The notes beneath the pieces were generated by a model. It saw only the letters and a program-made list of their open reading frames with translations, did not search any database and was not told where the DNA came from. A DNA stretch of 64,000 nt from Flavobacterium sp. Root186 (GTDB lineage Bacteria; Bacteroidota; Bacteroidia; Flavobacteriales; Flavobacteriaceae), in assembly GCF_001428525.1 (NCBI RefSeq), contig NZ_LMHW01000013.1:187175-251174 (forward strand). Direction: 5' to 3'. Below are positions 7,141 to 14,209 of this stretch, piece by piece (within the stretch, counting starts at the first letter, position 1; every line of letters starts with the position of its first letter). A program made the translations under genes and the position numbers.

Positions 7141-7202
7141 ACTGGACTACTTATTAAATATTTTCTGGCCTATGATTCCCGTTTTTATGTATAATAATTT
7201 TG
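7141..7202 (+). promoter_or_regulatory. Predicted MocR operator and promoter of snoaL-snoaL-ahpD
   Basis: Half-sites ACTGGACTA (7141-7149) and TCTGGCCTA (7164-7172) are direct repeats 23 bp apart; the -7 box TAATTTTG is at 7195-7202, 54 bp from the first half-site. The first 13 bases (ACTGGACTACTTA) are identical to those at 2073-2085. The site lies between the MocR gene and the divergent operon. Confidence 0.78.
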
Positions 7203-7279
7203 CATTACCAAAAGCAAATAAGATCCTTGCTATTAAAATCAGGTTTCTCATATGCTTAAACAAATAAAATACAAGTGAT

Positions 7280-7603
7280 ATGAACAACATCAGAAAACAG
7301 CTGGTAAAAGATCTGCTGTTATTTAATGAAACTACCTATACAACTTTTGCTGACCACCTGCACCCTGATTTTAAAGACCATAACCAATATACTCTGGGAA
7401 ACAAAGGACATTTTGTAGAAAATCTAATGTCCAGATCCATTAATACCAGACGAAATGTGAAACGTATTTTTCAGGATGGGGATTATGTTTTTGCCCATAG
7501 TGAATTTATTGACGACGATGAATATATCGGATTTGATGTTTTTCGCTTTCAGGAAGATCAAATTATAGAACACTGGGATAATTATCAGGAAAAAGAACAG
7601 TAA
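7280..7603 (+). CDS. SnoaL/NTF2-like fold protein
   Basis: 107 residues. The layout of an N-terminal helix, HPDFKDHNQYTLGNKGHFVENL, then antiparallel strands ending FDVFRFQEDQIIEHWDNYQ is that of SnoaL-like polyketide cyclase relatives, in which the EHWDN strand is near-universal. Many small members have no assigned activity; they may bind or isomerise small hydrophobic molecules. It begins the operon 7280-8495 behind a predicted MocR-activated promoter, and is followed after 17 bp by a second SnoaL-like gene. Confidence 0.82.
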   Translation: MNNIRKQLVKDLLLFNETTYTTFADHLHPDFKDHNQYTLGNKGHFVENLMSRSINTRRNVKRIFQDGDYVFAHSEFIDDDEYIGFDVFRFQEDQIIEHWDNYQEKEQ

Positions 7604-7620
7604 ATCCAAGCGGCAGAAGT

Positions 7621-8037
7621 ATGATTGACGGGACTACTGAAATCGAAGAAATACAAAATTCGAAGGCAAATAAACTTATTGTAAGAAGCTATATTATAGA
7701 TGTTTTCTTTAATGGCAATACTTACAATATAGCGTCCTATTTTAACAAGAACAAATATATACAGCATAATCCACGGCTCTCAGATGATGTAAGCTCTGTG
7801 CAGAATGTTTTACGCAGGTGGGCGGAACAGGGAAGAAAAACAGAATATCAGGCAATTCATCAAATTCTGGGTGAAGGCAACTTTGTCCTGGCAATGAGCG
7901 AAGGATATCATTATTATAAACATACCTCATTTTATAACCTGTTCAGACTTGAGAATGGAAAAATTGCTGAACATTGGGATAATTTTGAGCCGGTAATAAC
8001 GGCTTCACGAAGATTGAATAAATATTCTAAATTTTAA
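7621..8037 (+). CDS. SnoaL/NTF2-like fold protein
   Basis: 138 residues, related to its upstream neighbour. IDVFFNGNTYNIASYFNKNKYIQHNPRLSDDV, then FVLAMSEGYHYYKHTSFYNLFRLENGKIAEHWDNFEPV, matches the SnoaL-like fold, including the EHWD strand. The paired arrangement suggests a duplication, though the two differ a good deal in sequence. Second gene of the operon; an ahpD-like gene follows after 11 bp. Function is not known; being linked to AhpD-like proteins suggests handling of an oxidised or electrophilic small molecule. Confidence 0.82.
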   Translation: MIDGTTEIEEIQNSKANKLIVRSYIIDVFFNGNTYNIASYFNKNKYIQHNPRLSDDVSSVQNVLRRWAEQGRKTEYQAIHQILGEGNFVLAMSEGYHYYKHTSFYNLFRLENGKIAEHWDNFEPVITASRRLNKYSKF

Positions 8038-8048
8038 TTCGGGTTATT

Positions 8049-8495
8049 ATGGAAAGTACATTAGATTTCAAAAGTTTTATTCTGGATTTCTACCAAATTT
8101 TAAGTCAGCTCGACGTTTTAATTTCTAATTCAGGATTAAACAAATTGCAGCAGGGACTGATAAAAATTAGAACCTCGCAGATTAACAGCTGTGATTTCTG
8201 TGTAAAGTTACATACTTATGATGCCATAAAACATGGCGAAGATCCTAAGAGAATTTCTATGCTGAGTACCTGGAGGGAAGCAAAAAAATGGTTCAGCAGA
8301 GAGGATCAGCTTATTCTGGCTTTAATAGAAGAAGTAACCACGGTATCAGGTCATGGATTAAGTAATGAGGTTTACAACTCAGCACTGGATACTTTTGGCA
8401 AAGAGAAAACCAGCAGACTGATTATGGCTGTAGCAAATATAAATGGATGGAACAGAATTGGTGTTTCCTTAAAGATGAATCTTTTTGAACAATGA
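8049..8495 (+). CDS. AhpD-like carboxymuconolactone decarboxylase-family protein
   Basis: 148 residues with the redox motif INSCDFCVKLHTYDA (Cys48, Cys51, His55) and RISMLSTWREA, the same build as the proteins at 2636 and 3159. Third gene of the predicted MocR-activated operon. The fact that both operons with this promoter layout end in an ahpD-like gene suggests that these proteins are the main output of the regulon. Confidence 0.9.
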   Translation: MESTLDFKSFILDFYQILSQLDVLISNSGLNKLQQGLIKIRTSQINSCDFCVKLHTYDAIKHGEDPKRISMLSTWREAKKWFSREDQLILALIEEVTTVSGHGLSNEVYNSALDTFGKEKTSRLIMAVANINGWNRIGVSLKMNLFEQ

Positions 8496-8812
8496 TTTTT
8501 TCATTTTTTAGAAGTTCCTGTTGATTTTCCAGCAGTACCAGTTCTTTAATTTTTAACTGAGTATAATCCTAAAAGAGATTAAACGATGAGATTATCTCTT
8601 TTAATTTATTTATTCAGCACTCTTAATTTAAAACAAGCATTCGGTTTTGGCTTAAATCAGTTAAATTCCATCTCCGAATTTAGATCATAAGTGATCTTCG
8701 TTAAAACTACTTTATAGGGCTACAATAAATGAAGAATCATCTATAACTATTCTGTAATTTAGGTGCTCGTTTAAATTGAAAAGTGTTGATTTATATATTA
8801 AAAAAGAGATTA
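8496..8812. other. Intergenic stretch between convergent genes
   Basis: Between convergent genes. It holds one hairpin (8571-8602, listed) and a small inverted repeat GATCATAAGTGATC near 8684-8697. Otherwise nothing coding or structured was seen. Confidence 0.5.
8571..8602. terminator. Hairpin terminator (AAAAGAGAT / ATCTCTTTT)
   Basis: Perfect 9-bp stem, 8571-8579 with 8594-8602, loop of 14, flanked by A and T runs so that it could end transcription from either side. It lies 76 bp after the ahpD stop at 8495. Confidence 0.55.
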
Positions 8813-9814
8813 TTATTTTATTTTAACTACCACTTTACCCTTCGTCCGCCCGCTTTCTACATGTGATAATGCTTCGTTGGTTTTATCGAATGGAAAAATT
8901 TTATCTATTACCGGTTTAATTATACCTGCTTCAATAAGCGCAGCTATTTCGCTTAACTGCTGCCCATCTGCCTTCATAAATAAAAAAGAATAGTCAACAT
9001 TTTTATTTTTAGCTTTTTTGTGAGTCCCTGAGCTTATTAAAGAAAGTATCATTTTGATAAACCACGAAGCTCCAATTTCATTTGCAAAATCAGGTGTCGG
9101 AGGTCCGGAAATAGAAATAAGTTTCCCTCCCGGTTTTAATATTTTAAGTGATTTTTCGAGTGTTTTTTGATCCTGACTGTTTAGTACTACATCATAATCA
9201 CTCAAAATGTTTTCAAAATCACTATTCTGGTAATCAATAATAATATCAGCACCCAAATCTTTAAGTAAATCGAAACTGTTTGCACTTGCCGTAGAAGCAG
9301 TCACAGCTCCTAAATGTTTGGCCAGCTGAATTGCAATAGTCCCTACACCCCCTGAACCAGCCTGAATAAACACTTTTTGTCCTGCTTTAACTTGAGCCTT
9401 TTCTATTAAAACCTGCCATGCAGTAAGTGCTGTTAAAGGGATAGATGCTGCTTCTTCCATTGAAAGGTTTTTAGGCTTAAGTGCCGCATCTTTTTCATCT
9501 ATGGCAATAAACTCTGCAAATGTACCTATACGATGATCAGACGGCCTTGCATAAACCTGATCGCCTATTTTAAATTTCTTTACATTTTTACCAGCCTGCA
9601 CTACTACTCCAGCAGCATCGTGCCCTAAAATTAAAGGTAGTTTATAAGGCAGAATAAGTTTAAATTCACCTGATTTTATTTTAGAATCCAAAAGGTTAAT
9701 TCCTGCTGCATAAACTTCAACTAAAATATCATTGTCCTTTAGTTTTGGCATCGGCATATCGGCAGACAGCAGACTTCCTTTTTTACTGTACTTATTGATT
9801 ATAAATGCTTTCAT
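8813..9814 (-). CDS. NADP-dependent zinc-free MDR-family oxidoreductase (quinone-oxidoreductase type)
   Basis: 333 residues of the medium-chain dehydrogenase/reductase superfamily. An N-terminal GroES-like domain (VEVYAAGINLLDSKIKSGEF, LPLILGHDAAGVVVQAG) is followed by a Rossmann domain with VFIQAGSGGVGTIAIQLAKHLGA. The catalytic and structural zinc ligands of true alcohol dehydrogenases are absent, as in zeta-crystallin-like quinone oxidoreductases. It ends with the family's HVESGRTKGKVVVKI. It is 10 bp downstream of the SDR gene and probably shares its TetR-controlled promoter. Role: NADPH-dependent reduction of enones or quinones. Confidence 0.9.
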   Translation of the reverse strand: MKAFIINKYSKKGSLLSADMPMPKLKDNDILVEVYAAGINLLDSKIKSGEFKLILPYKLPLILGHDAAGVVVQAGKNVKKFKIGDQVYARPSDHRIGTFAEFIAIDEKDAALKPKNLSMEEAASIPLTALTAWQVLIEKAQVKAGQKVFIQAGSGGVGTIAIQLAKHLGAVTASTASANSFDLLKDLGADIIIDYQNSDFENILSDYDVVLNSQDQKTLEKSLKILKPGGKLISISGPPTPDFANEIGASWFIKMILSLISSGTHKKAKNKNVDYSFLFMKADGQQLSEIAALIEAGIIKPVIDKIFPFDKTNEALSHVESGRTKGKVVVKIK

Positions 9815-9824
9815 ATTGTATACT

Positions 9825-10604
9825 TTATAATTTTATGGATGGTTTTAAATTTTGATAAATCTTTTTAGGATTTACTAAATCAAAAGCTAATTTTGGAAAA
9901 AATCTGCTTACGATATACAATGCTTTTGTATTCCCGGCGCGAATGGTAAACTGATCTTTTTTTATTCCATTAATAAGTATTCTTACCAGTTCTTCGGGGG
10001 TCATTTTTTTATCCGTTCTTTTTGCAGTCATCTCTGTTGCAACAACAGGAGGCAGTAACTCAAATACCTTTACAGTACTTTTTATTATTTCTAAATTCTT
10101 CCTAAGTATTTTTGTATAAAAGCTTAAGGCCGTTTTCGTTGCAGAATATGTTGGTTCTTCTAAGGCAGGTACCAAACTTAAGATAGATGTGGTATTAATA
10201 ATAGCGCTTTCTTTTCTGGATTTCAACATATCAATAAAAAGGTTATTGAGTCTTATAACACCAAAGTAATTTACATTCATTTCGTAAACGGCGTTCTTTA
10301 AAATTTGATCGTTTGCAATACCAAGATTAAGAGCTGGAGTTCCAACTCCTGCATTGTTATACAAAATATCAATTCCGCCCAGAAAAGTTACTTTTTCAAA
10401 AAGAGATAATGCATCATTTTCATTTTCAACATCACTTTTTATGATTGTCAATGCTGGAAGCATTTTTTTAGCATCATTTAATTTATCTTCATTTCTCCCC
10501 GTAATAATTACGCTGGCACCTTCTGCTAAAAACTGTCTGGCAGATTCTAGTCCAATTCCGGAAGCCCCTCCGGTAATTAATACTGTTTTACCTTTTATAT
10601 CCAT
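9825..10604 (-). CDS. Short-chain dehydrogenase/reductase
   Basis: 259 residues. The classical SDR elements are present: TGGASGIGLESARQF for NAD(P) binding near residue 11, NNAGVG near 87, catalytic Ser in TTSILSL and YSATK (Tyr-x-x-x-Lys) near 155-160. LPPVVATEM follows, as in the DltE/YdfG-like branch. It opens an operon with the MDR oxidoreductase. The upstream region holds three ATACTTTTTAGT-type repeats that match the operator before the adjacent TetR gene. Substrate not determined. Confidence 0.9.
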   Translation of the reverse strand: MDIKGKTVLITGGASGIGLESARQFLAEGASVIITGRNEDKLNDAKKMLPALTIIKSDVENENDALSLFEKVTFLGGIDILYNNAGVGTPALNLGIANDQILKNAVYEMNVNYFGVIRLNNLFIDMLKSRKESAIINTTSILSLVPALEEPTYSATKTALSFYTKILRKNLEIIKSTVKVFELLPPVVATEMTAKRTDKKMTPEELVRILINGIKKDQFTIRAGNTKALYIVSRFFPKLAFDLVNPKKIYQNLKPSIKL

Positions 10605-10679
10605 GTTAAATTTTATTTTATTTAAATTAAAATTCTGTATTCTTAATTATTTATTCTTTTATCGCTTTTAATTAAAATT

Positions 10680-10728
10680 ATACTTTTTAGTCTTTTTTAA
10701 AATATACTTTTTAGTTTATTTTTAGTCA
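10680..10728. promoter_or_regulatory. TetR operator repeats before the SDR operon
   Basis: ATACTTTTTAGT occurs at 10680-10691 and 10704-10715 (24 bp apart), with a weaker third copy TTATTTTTAGTC at 10717-10728. The reverse complement ACTAAAAAGTAT is the core of the palindrome before the TetR gene (11351-11366). The sites fill the region between the SDR start and the end of the TetR gene. Confidence 0.65.
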
Positions 10729-10735
10729 AAAAAAA

Positions 10736-11326
10736 TCAAATTGAATATTGCTCTAATTCAGACTTTAAGCTTTTAATCAGACCTTGTAGAGGCTTTGCTG
10801 TATCCATAACCCTGCACATTACAACCCCTCCTTCAATTGCTGCTACCATTTTAAAAGCAAAAACAGCAGCATCGAGTTCACTGGAAAACTCTCCAGAAGC
10901 AATTCCTTGTTGGAGCAATGCAGTAAGCTCTTCCTGACCAGCTCTAAATATTTGGGCAACTTTCTGCTTTACCAGAGGATAATTATCATCAGATTCTACA
11001 GCATTATTAAATATTGGACATCCACCCGGAATTTGTGTCTCAATTGGATTTTTATAAAAATCCATAAATGCAAATATTTTGCCTTTTGCCGTTTTTCCTT
11101 TATAAACTGCCGCTCTAACCTTGTCAGAAGTCATTTTAAGTGCCAAGTCAATAACTTGTTCCGAAAGATCATCTTTATTTTCAAAATGACCATATAAGCA
11201 GCCTTTTGTAAGCTTTGTAGCTGCAAGCACATCATCTATATGTACACCAGAGATACCTTTTTCATTATAAAGAGGCACTGCTGTTTCTAAAATAAATTGC
11301 TTGGTTTTTTCTGCTTTTGTTAACAT
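10736..11326 (-). CDS. TetR/AcrR-family repressor
   Basis: 196 residues. The N-terminal helix-turn-helix reads TKQFILETAVPLYNEKGISGVHIDDVLAATKLTKGCLYGHFENKDDL, a full TetR_N domain. The C-terminal ligand domain (TetR_C, with GGCPIFNNAVESDDNYP and FKMVAAIEGGVVMCRVM) is of the YxaF/LmrA-like class that usually controls nearby oxidoreductases. It is immediately upstream of the SDR-MDR operon, on the same strand, with matching repeats before both units. Likely represses itself and that operon until a small hydrophobic ligand binds. Confidence 0.9.
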   Translation of the reverse strand: MLTKAEKTKQFILETAVPLYNEKGISGVHIDDVLAATKLTKGCLYGHFENKDDLSEQVIDLALKMTSDKVRAAVYKGKTAKGKIFAFMDFYKNPIETQIPGGCPIFNNAVESDDNYPLVKQKVAQIFRAGQEELTALLQQGIASGEFSSELDAAVFAFKMVAAIEGGVVMCRVMDTAKPLQGLIKSLKSELEQYSI

Positions 11327-11350
11327 TACACTTAAAATATTAATTGCAAA

Positions 11351-11366
11351 TATACTAAAAAGTATA
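11351..11366. promoter_or_regulatory. TetR autoregulatory operator (TATACT-AAAA-AGTATA)
   Basis: Perfect 6-bp arms with a 4-bp spacer, 25 bp before the TetR start codon. It contains ACTAAAAAGTAT, the reverse complement of the repeats before the SDR gene. A degraded continuation, AACTAAAAAT, follows. Confidence 0.65.
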
Positions 11367-11406
11367 TTTTAAACTAAAAATAATAAAATTTTTTTTTAGT
11401 TTTAGT

Positions 11407-11535
11407 ATGAAAGGCACAATAAACTTTTGGAGAAAACTTATTAAATTTAAAGAAGATGATTTGAATAAAAGACAGTCAAATGATTTGATTTTAAGCTGTT
11501 TCCTAAAAAAAGCTATTTGTTTTTGGAATATATAG
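11407..11535 (+). CDS. Small ORF of unknown function (42 residues)
   Basis: ATG-started frame opening MKGTINFWRKLIKFKEDDLN, short and basic. A decayed homologous stretch lies at 27669-27735 and preserves the LIK-KEDD part, so the sequence was once copied with other parts of this region. It ends just before a hairpin (11551-11578) that also faces a minus-strand frame. It may be a real small gene or the head of a larger lost one. Confidence 0.35.
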   Translation: MKGTINFWRKLIKFKEDDLNKRQSNDLILSCFLKKAICFWNI

Positions 11536-11550
11536 AATATATAATAGAGA

Positions 11551-11578
11551 GGCTAAATCTTCAAATAAAGATATAGCC
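11551..11578. terminator. Hairpin between two small convergent frames
   Basis: GGCTAAATCTT (11551-11561) pairs with AAGATATAGCC (11568-11578), one mismatch, loop of 6. No long T run follows, so the terminator reading is tentative. Confidence 0.4.
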
Positions 11579-11594
11579 CCTTCATCTTTTTAGT

Positions 11595-11777
11595 TTATGC
11601 AAGCACTGCCTTTGCATGATTGCCATTATTAAACAGAGAAACTGTTATGCTTTTTAGCCAATCGTCAACAGCTATTTTTAGGTTATCATAATCCTTATAG
11701 CCGTGTGAAATGACTTTATTAATCCCATTTTTGAATAACTTTTTTTTGATTCTTGTATTAATACTGTTACAATCCAA
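11595..11777 (-). CDS. Small hypothetical protein (60 residues), possibly a gene remnant
   Basis: Frame of 60 codons from a TTG, with KLFKNGINKVISHGYKDYDNLKIAVDDWLKSI in its middle. The composition looks protein-like and it faces a hairpin at its 3' end, but there is no ATG start and I recognise no family. It could be the tail of a lost gene. Confidence 0.25.
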   Translation of the reverse strand: MDCNSINTRIKKKLFKNGINKVISHGYKDYDNLKIAVDDWLKSITVSLFNNGNHAKAVLA

Positions 11778-11833
11778 TTTTTAATAAGATAAAATAGTCC
11801 CCAGCTAAACCATTTTTAGCTGCCACTAATCTT

Positions 11834-12922
11834 TTACAGCGAACCAGCCTTTACAAAAGTCTGCCAGCCGCGCATGGTATCGATAAAACGTTCGCTTAGT
11901 CCCCCCTGACGCAGGTAATCTGCCATTACAGGAAGCTGCGGGCTTTCGTACATTGGGTTTGCTTTTACCTGATAAGGAAAGTCACGTTGAAGAATGGCCG
12001 CTCTGGCGATAAGCACAAAATCACAACCTTCATCAAGAAGTTCTCCGGCACGCTGGGCACTCATAATTTTTCCAGCTGCACCTAAACGTACACCTTTACG
12101 AGGAAGTTCTGTAAAAACGCTGAGCATAGTCTTTCCCTGAAAAGTTCCTTCACGAACGATTTGAGCCGAATCCCACAAAGCAAGATCCAAATAGTCAATC
12201 AGCTCACGATCAAAAATATCGGCAGTAACTTCACGCAGCTCTTCTAAACGAAGTCCGTATCGCTCAATCGACAATCTCCAGCCTATCTGAAAATTAGGAC
12301 CACAAGCCAAACGAATACCTTCAATAACCTCAATGGTAAATCGCGCTCGGTTCTCCAGACTTCCTCCATATTTATCTGTTCGATCGTTCAAATTTGGAGA
12401 CATGAATTCTGAAAGAATCCATCCGAAAGCGCCGTGAACGGAAATTCCGTCAAATCCTGCCAGTTGAGCTCTTTTTGCCGCTGCGATGAAACTGTTACGA
12501 ATTCGTTCGACCTCTTCGGTCGTTATCGCCTTTATGTCCGGCAATGTGTTGCTCGAAGCTGGAGCCGGAATTCCTCCAATTAAAGACTTAGCACGATGTC
12601 CGGCATGGTGTAACTGAACCGCAGACAGCCCTCCTCCTTCACGAATAGCCGCTGCCATCTTGGTCAGGCCTGGTAAATGGTCATCACTATGAATACCCAA
12701 TTGACGCTCAAACGCTATCCCTCCTGCTTCTACGGTAGATGCGCTGGTTTGGATTAATCCATAACCGCTTTGCGCAAGCTGTTCGATCCAGAATAGGTCA
12801 TATTCAGATGCCGTACCATCATAATCACTTTGCTGACTGGTTAATGGTGCCAGCATGAAACGATTTCTCATTGCTGGACCATGCAGCATACTGAGAGGCT
12901 TAAATAAATCAGAAACAGACAT
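11834..12922 (-). CDS. NADH:flavin oxidoreductase, Old Yellow Enzyme family
   Basis: 362 residues, a TIM barrel with FMN. Signatures: RNRFMLAPLTSQQSDYDG near the start; LHHAGHRAKS near 105; GFDGISVHGAFGWILSEFMSPNLNDRTDKYGGSLENRARF, the OYE block with substrate and FMN contacts; and GCDFVLIARAAILQRDFP near the end. OYEs reduce activated C=C bonds of enones and nitro compounds using NAD(P)H. It is transcribed divergently from the DsrE gene across a 58-bp inverted repeat, so the two are very probably co-regulated. Confidence 0.92.
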   Translation of the reverse strand: MSVSDLFKPLSMLHGPAMRNRFMLAPLTSQQSDYDGTASEYDLFWIEQLAQSGYGLIQTSASTVEAGGIAFERQLGIHSDDHLPGLTKMAAAIREGGGLSAVQLHHAGHRAKSLIGGIPAPASSNTLPDIKAITTEEVERIRNSFIAAAKRAQLAGFDGISVHGAFGWILSEFMSPNLNDRTDKYGGSLENRARFTIEVIEGIRLACGPNFQIGWRLSIERYGLRLEELREVTADIFDRELIDYLDLALWDSAQIVREGTFQGKTMLSVFTELPRKGVRLGAAGKIMSAQRAGELLDEGCDFVLIARAAILQRDFPYQVKANPMYESPQLPVMADYLRQGGLSERFIDTMRGWQTFVKAGSL

Positions 12923-12965
12923 TTTTTTAATTTTTAAGGTTCTACTTTATATAATTATTATTGAT

Positions 12966-13162
12966 TGCAAAGATCTCTTGAGATTCGTTCGTGAAAAATG
13001 GACGATTTTTACTTTCTGATGGATGTTTTAATGCTAATCTTTCAAGGCACGTTAATAACTCTGAATTCAAAAATAGAATGGCAAATTACCTTGAAGTAAA
13101 ATTCTCCATCAGAAAGTAAAAATCTTCCATTCTTTAGAAATCATTACCGTCAGATCTTTGCA
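12966..13162. promoter_or_regulatory. Mirrored divergent promoters built on a 58-bp inverted repeat
   Basis: Arms 12966-13023 and 13105-13162 align without a gap; the outer TGCAAAGATCT and inner GATTTTTACTTTCTGATGGA blocks are identical. The outer block reads GATCTTTG outwards on each side, one base off the TAnnTTTG -7 box, giving a leftward promoter for the OYE gene and a rightward one for the DsrE gene. Each arm also has two ATGGA direct repeats 21 bp apart (for example 12998 and 13019), a pattern typical of AraC-type activator sites. The loop is 81 bp. Confidence 0.7.
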
Positions 13163-13182
13163 GTGTTAATAAATTATTTAAA

Positions 13183-13548
13183 ATGAAAAAAACAGCTATT
13201 ATTATTCTTTCTGATCCGAAAGCTGGTTCAGAAGAAGCTCTTGGGCGTGTATTCAATGCTTTAGCATCAGCATATGAATTCAAACATGCAAATGAAGATG
13301 TAAAAATTATTTTTCAGGGTGCAGGTATAAGATGGCCTGAACAACTTGAAAAAGAAGATCATCCGGTTAATGGACTTTATAAAGAAGTAAAAGATCATGT
13401 TCATGGCCTTTCTAAAGGTTGTGTTGCTGTATTCGGCACTGAAATATCCGGCTATGATCTTTTAAACGACAATGAAGTACCTGGAACTCCTGGTCTGCCA
13501 AGTTTCCTTAATCTTAGAAACGAAGGCTACGAGCTTTTGATTTTCTAA
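13183..13548 (+). CDS. DsrE-family protein
   Basis: 121 residues with a DsrE/DsrF-like alpha/beta fold: KKTAIIILSDPKAGSEEALGRVFNALASAYEF, VKIIFQGAGIRWPEQL, then a C-terminal helix and strand (GLPSFLNLRNEGYELLIF). Some DsrE proteins carry sulfur on a cysteine; here a single cysteine lies near residue 86 in SKGCVAVFG, so persulfide transfer is possible but unproven. It shares the mirrored promoter region with the OYE gene. Confidence 0.82.
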   Translation: MKKTAIIILSDPKAGSEEALGRVFNALASAYEFKHANEDVKIIFQGAGIRWPEQLEKEDHPVNGLYKEVKDHVHGLSKGCVAVFGTEISGYDLLNDNEVPGTPGLPSFLNLRNEGYELLIF

Positions 13549-13558
13549 ACCCGTTTTC

Positions 13559-13593
13559 AACTGCCCTCGTGTTTTCACTCAGGGCAGTTTTTT
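13559..13593 (+). terminator. Rho-independent terminator after the DsrE gene
   Basis: AACTGCCCT (13559-13567) pairs with AGGGCAGTT (13581-13589) followed by a T run. It lies 11 bp past the stop codon. Confidence 0.85.
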
Positions 13594-13736
13594 AATCTTA
13601 AAATCATAAAAAAAGCTCTCACAACAGCAGGCAAATACTAATGCAGTTACGTATTTTTTGAGTATTTTAGCGTAATTCTTATGGTGAAACCTGCCTATAA
13701 AAATCAAAAGAAAAAATGAAGATTAAGTTATAATTT

Positions 13737-14204
13737 ATGCAAGAGAAACCTGAAAATTATATGCACCAATGCCTGAACTTTGCCAAAAATGCTTTGGAAG
13801 CTGGCAACCCTCCTGTAGGCGCGCTAATTGTTTTAGATGGAAAAGTAATTGGTACAGGTATTGAATCTGGAAAATCAACCGGAGATATCACCAATCATGC
13901 AGAAATAATGGCCATTAGAGACGCTCTCAAAAATGGTTATTCGGATAAACTCCATCTGGCATCTATGTATACTACACATGAGCCATGCATTATGTGTTCT
14001 TATATGATACGACATCACAGAATACCTGAAGTAATTTATGGTACATCTGTTCCTTATATTGGCGGATACACCTCAAAATTTAATGTTCTTGCTACTGAAG
14101 ATGTACCGAAATGGGGAAATAAACCAAAAGTTATCAGCGGTATATGTTTTGACGAATGTAATGCCCTCAATACACAATTTTTAGAACGTCTAAATAAATT
14201 ATAA
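13737..14204 (+). CDS. Zinc-dependent nucleoside/nucleobase deaminase
   Basis: 155 residues of the cytidine deaminase-like fold (CMP/dCMP deaminase, guanine/tRNA adenosine deaminase type). The zinc site is complete: NHAEIMAI with His54 and catalytic Glu56, and EPCIMCSYMI with Cys84 and Cys87. A C-terminal block with NKPKVISGICFDECNALNTQFL follows. The exact substrate (guanine, cytosine, adenosine or an oxidised base) cannot be told from sequence. It is 5 bp upstream of the AraC gene and probably co-transcribed. Confidence 0.88.
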   Translation: MQEKPENYMHQCLNFAKNALEAGNPPVGALIVLDGKVIGTGIESGKSTGDITNHAEIMAIRDALKNGYSDKLHLASMYTTHEPCIMCSYMIRHHRIPEVIYGTSVPYIGGYTSKFNVLATEDVPKWGNKPKVISGICFDECNALNTQFLERLNKL

Positions 14205-14209
14205 ATAAC

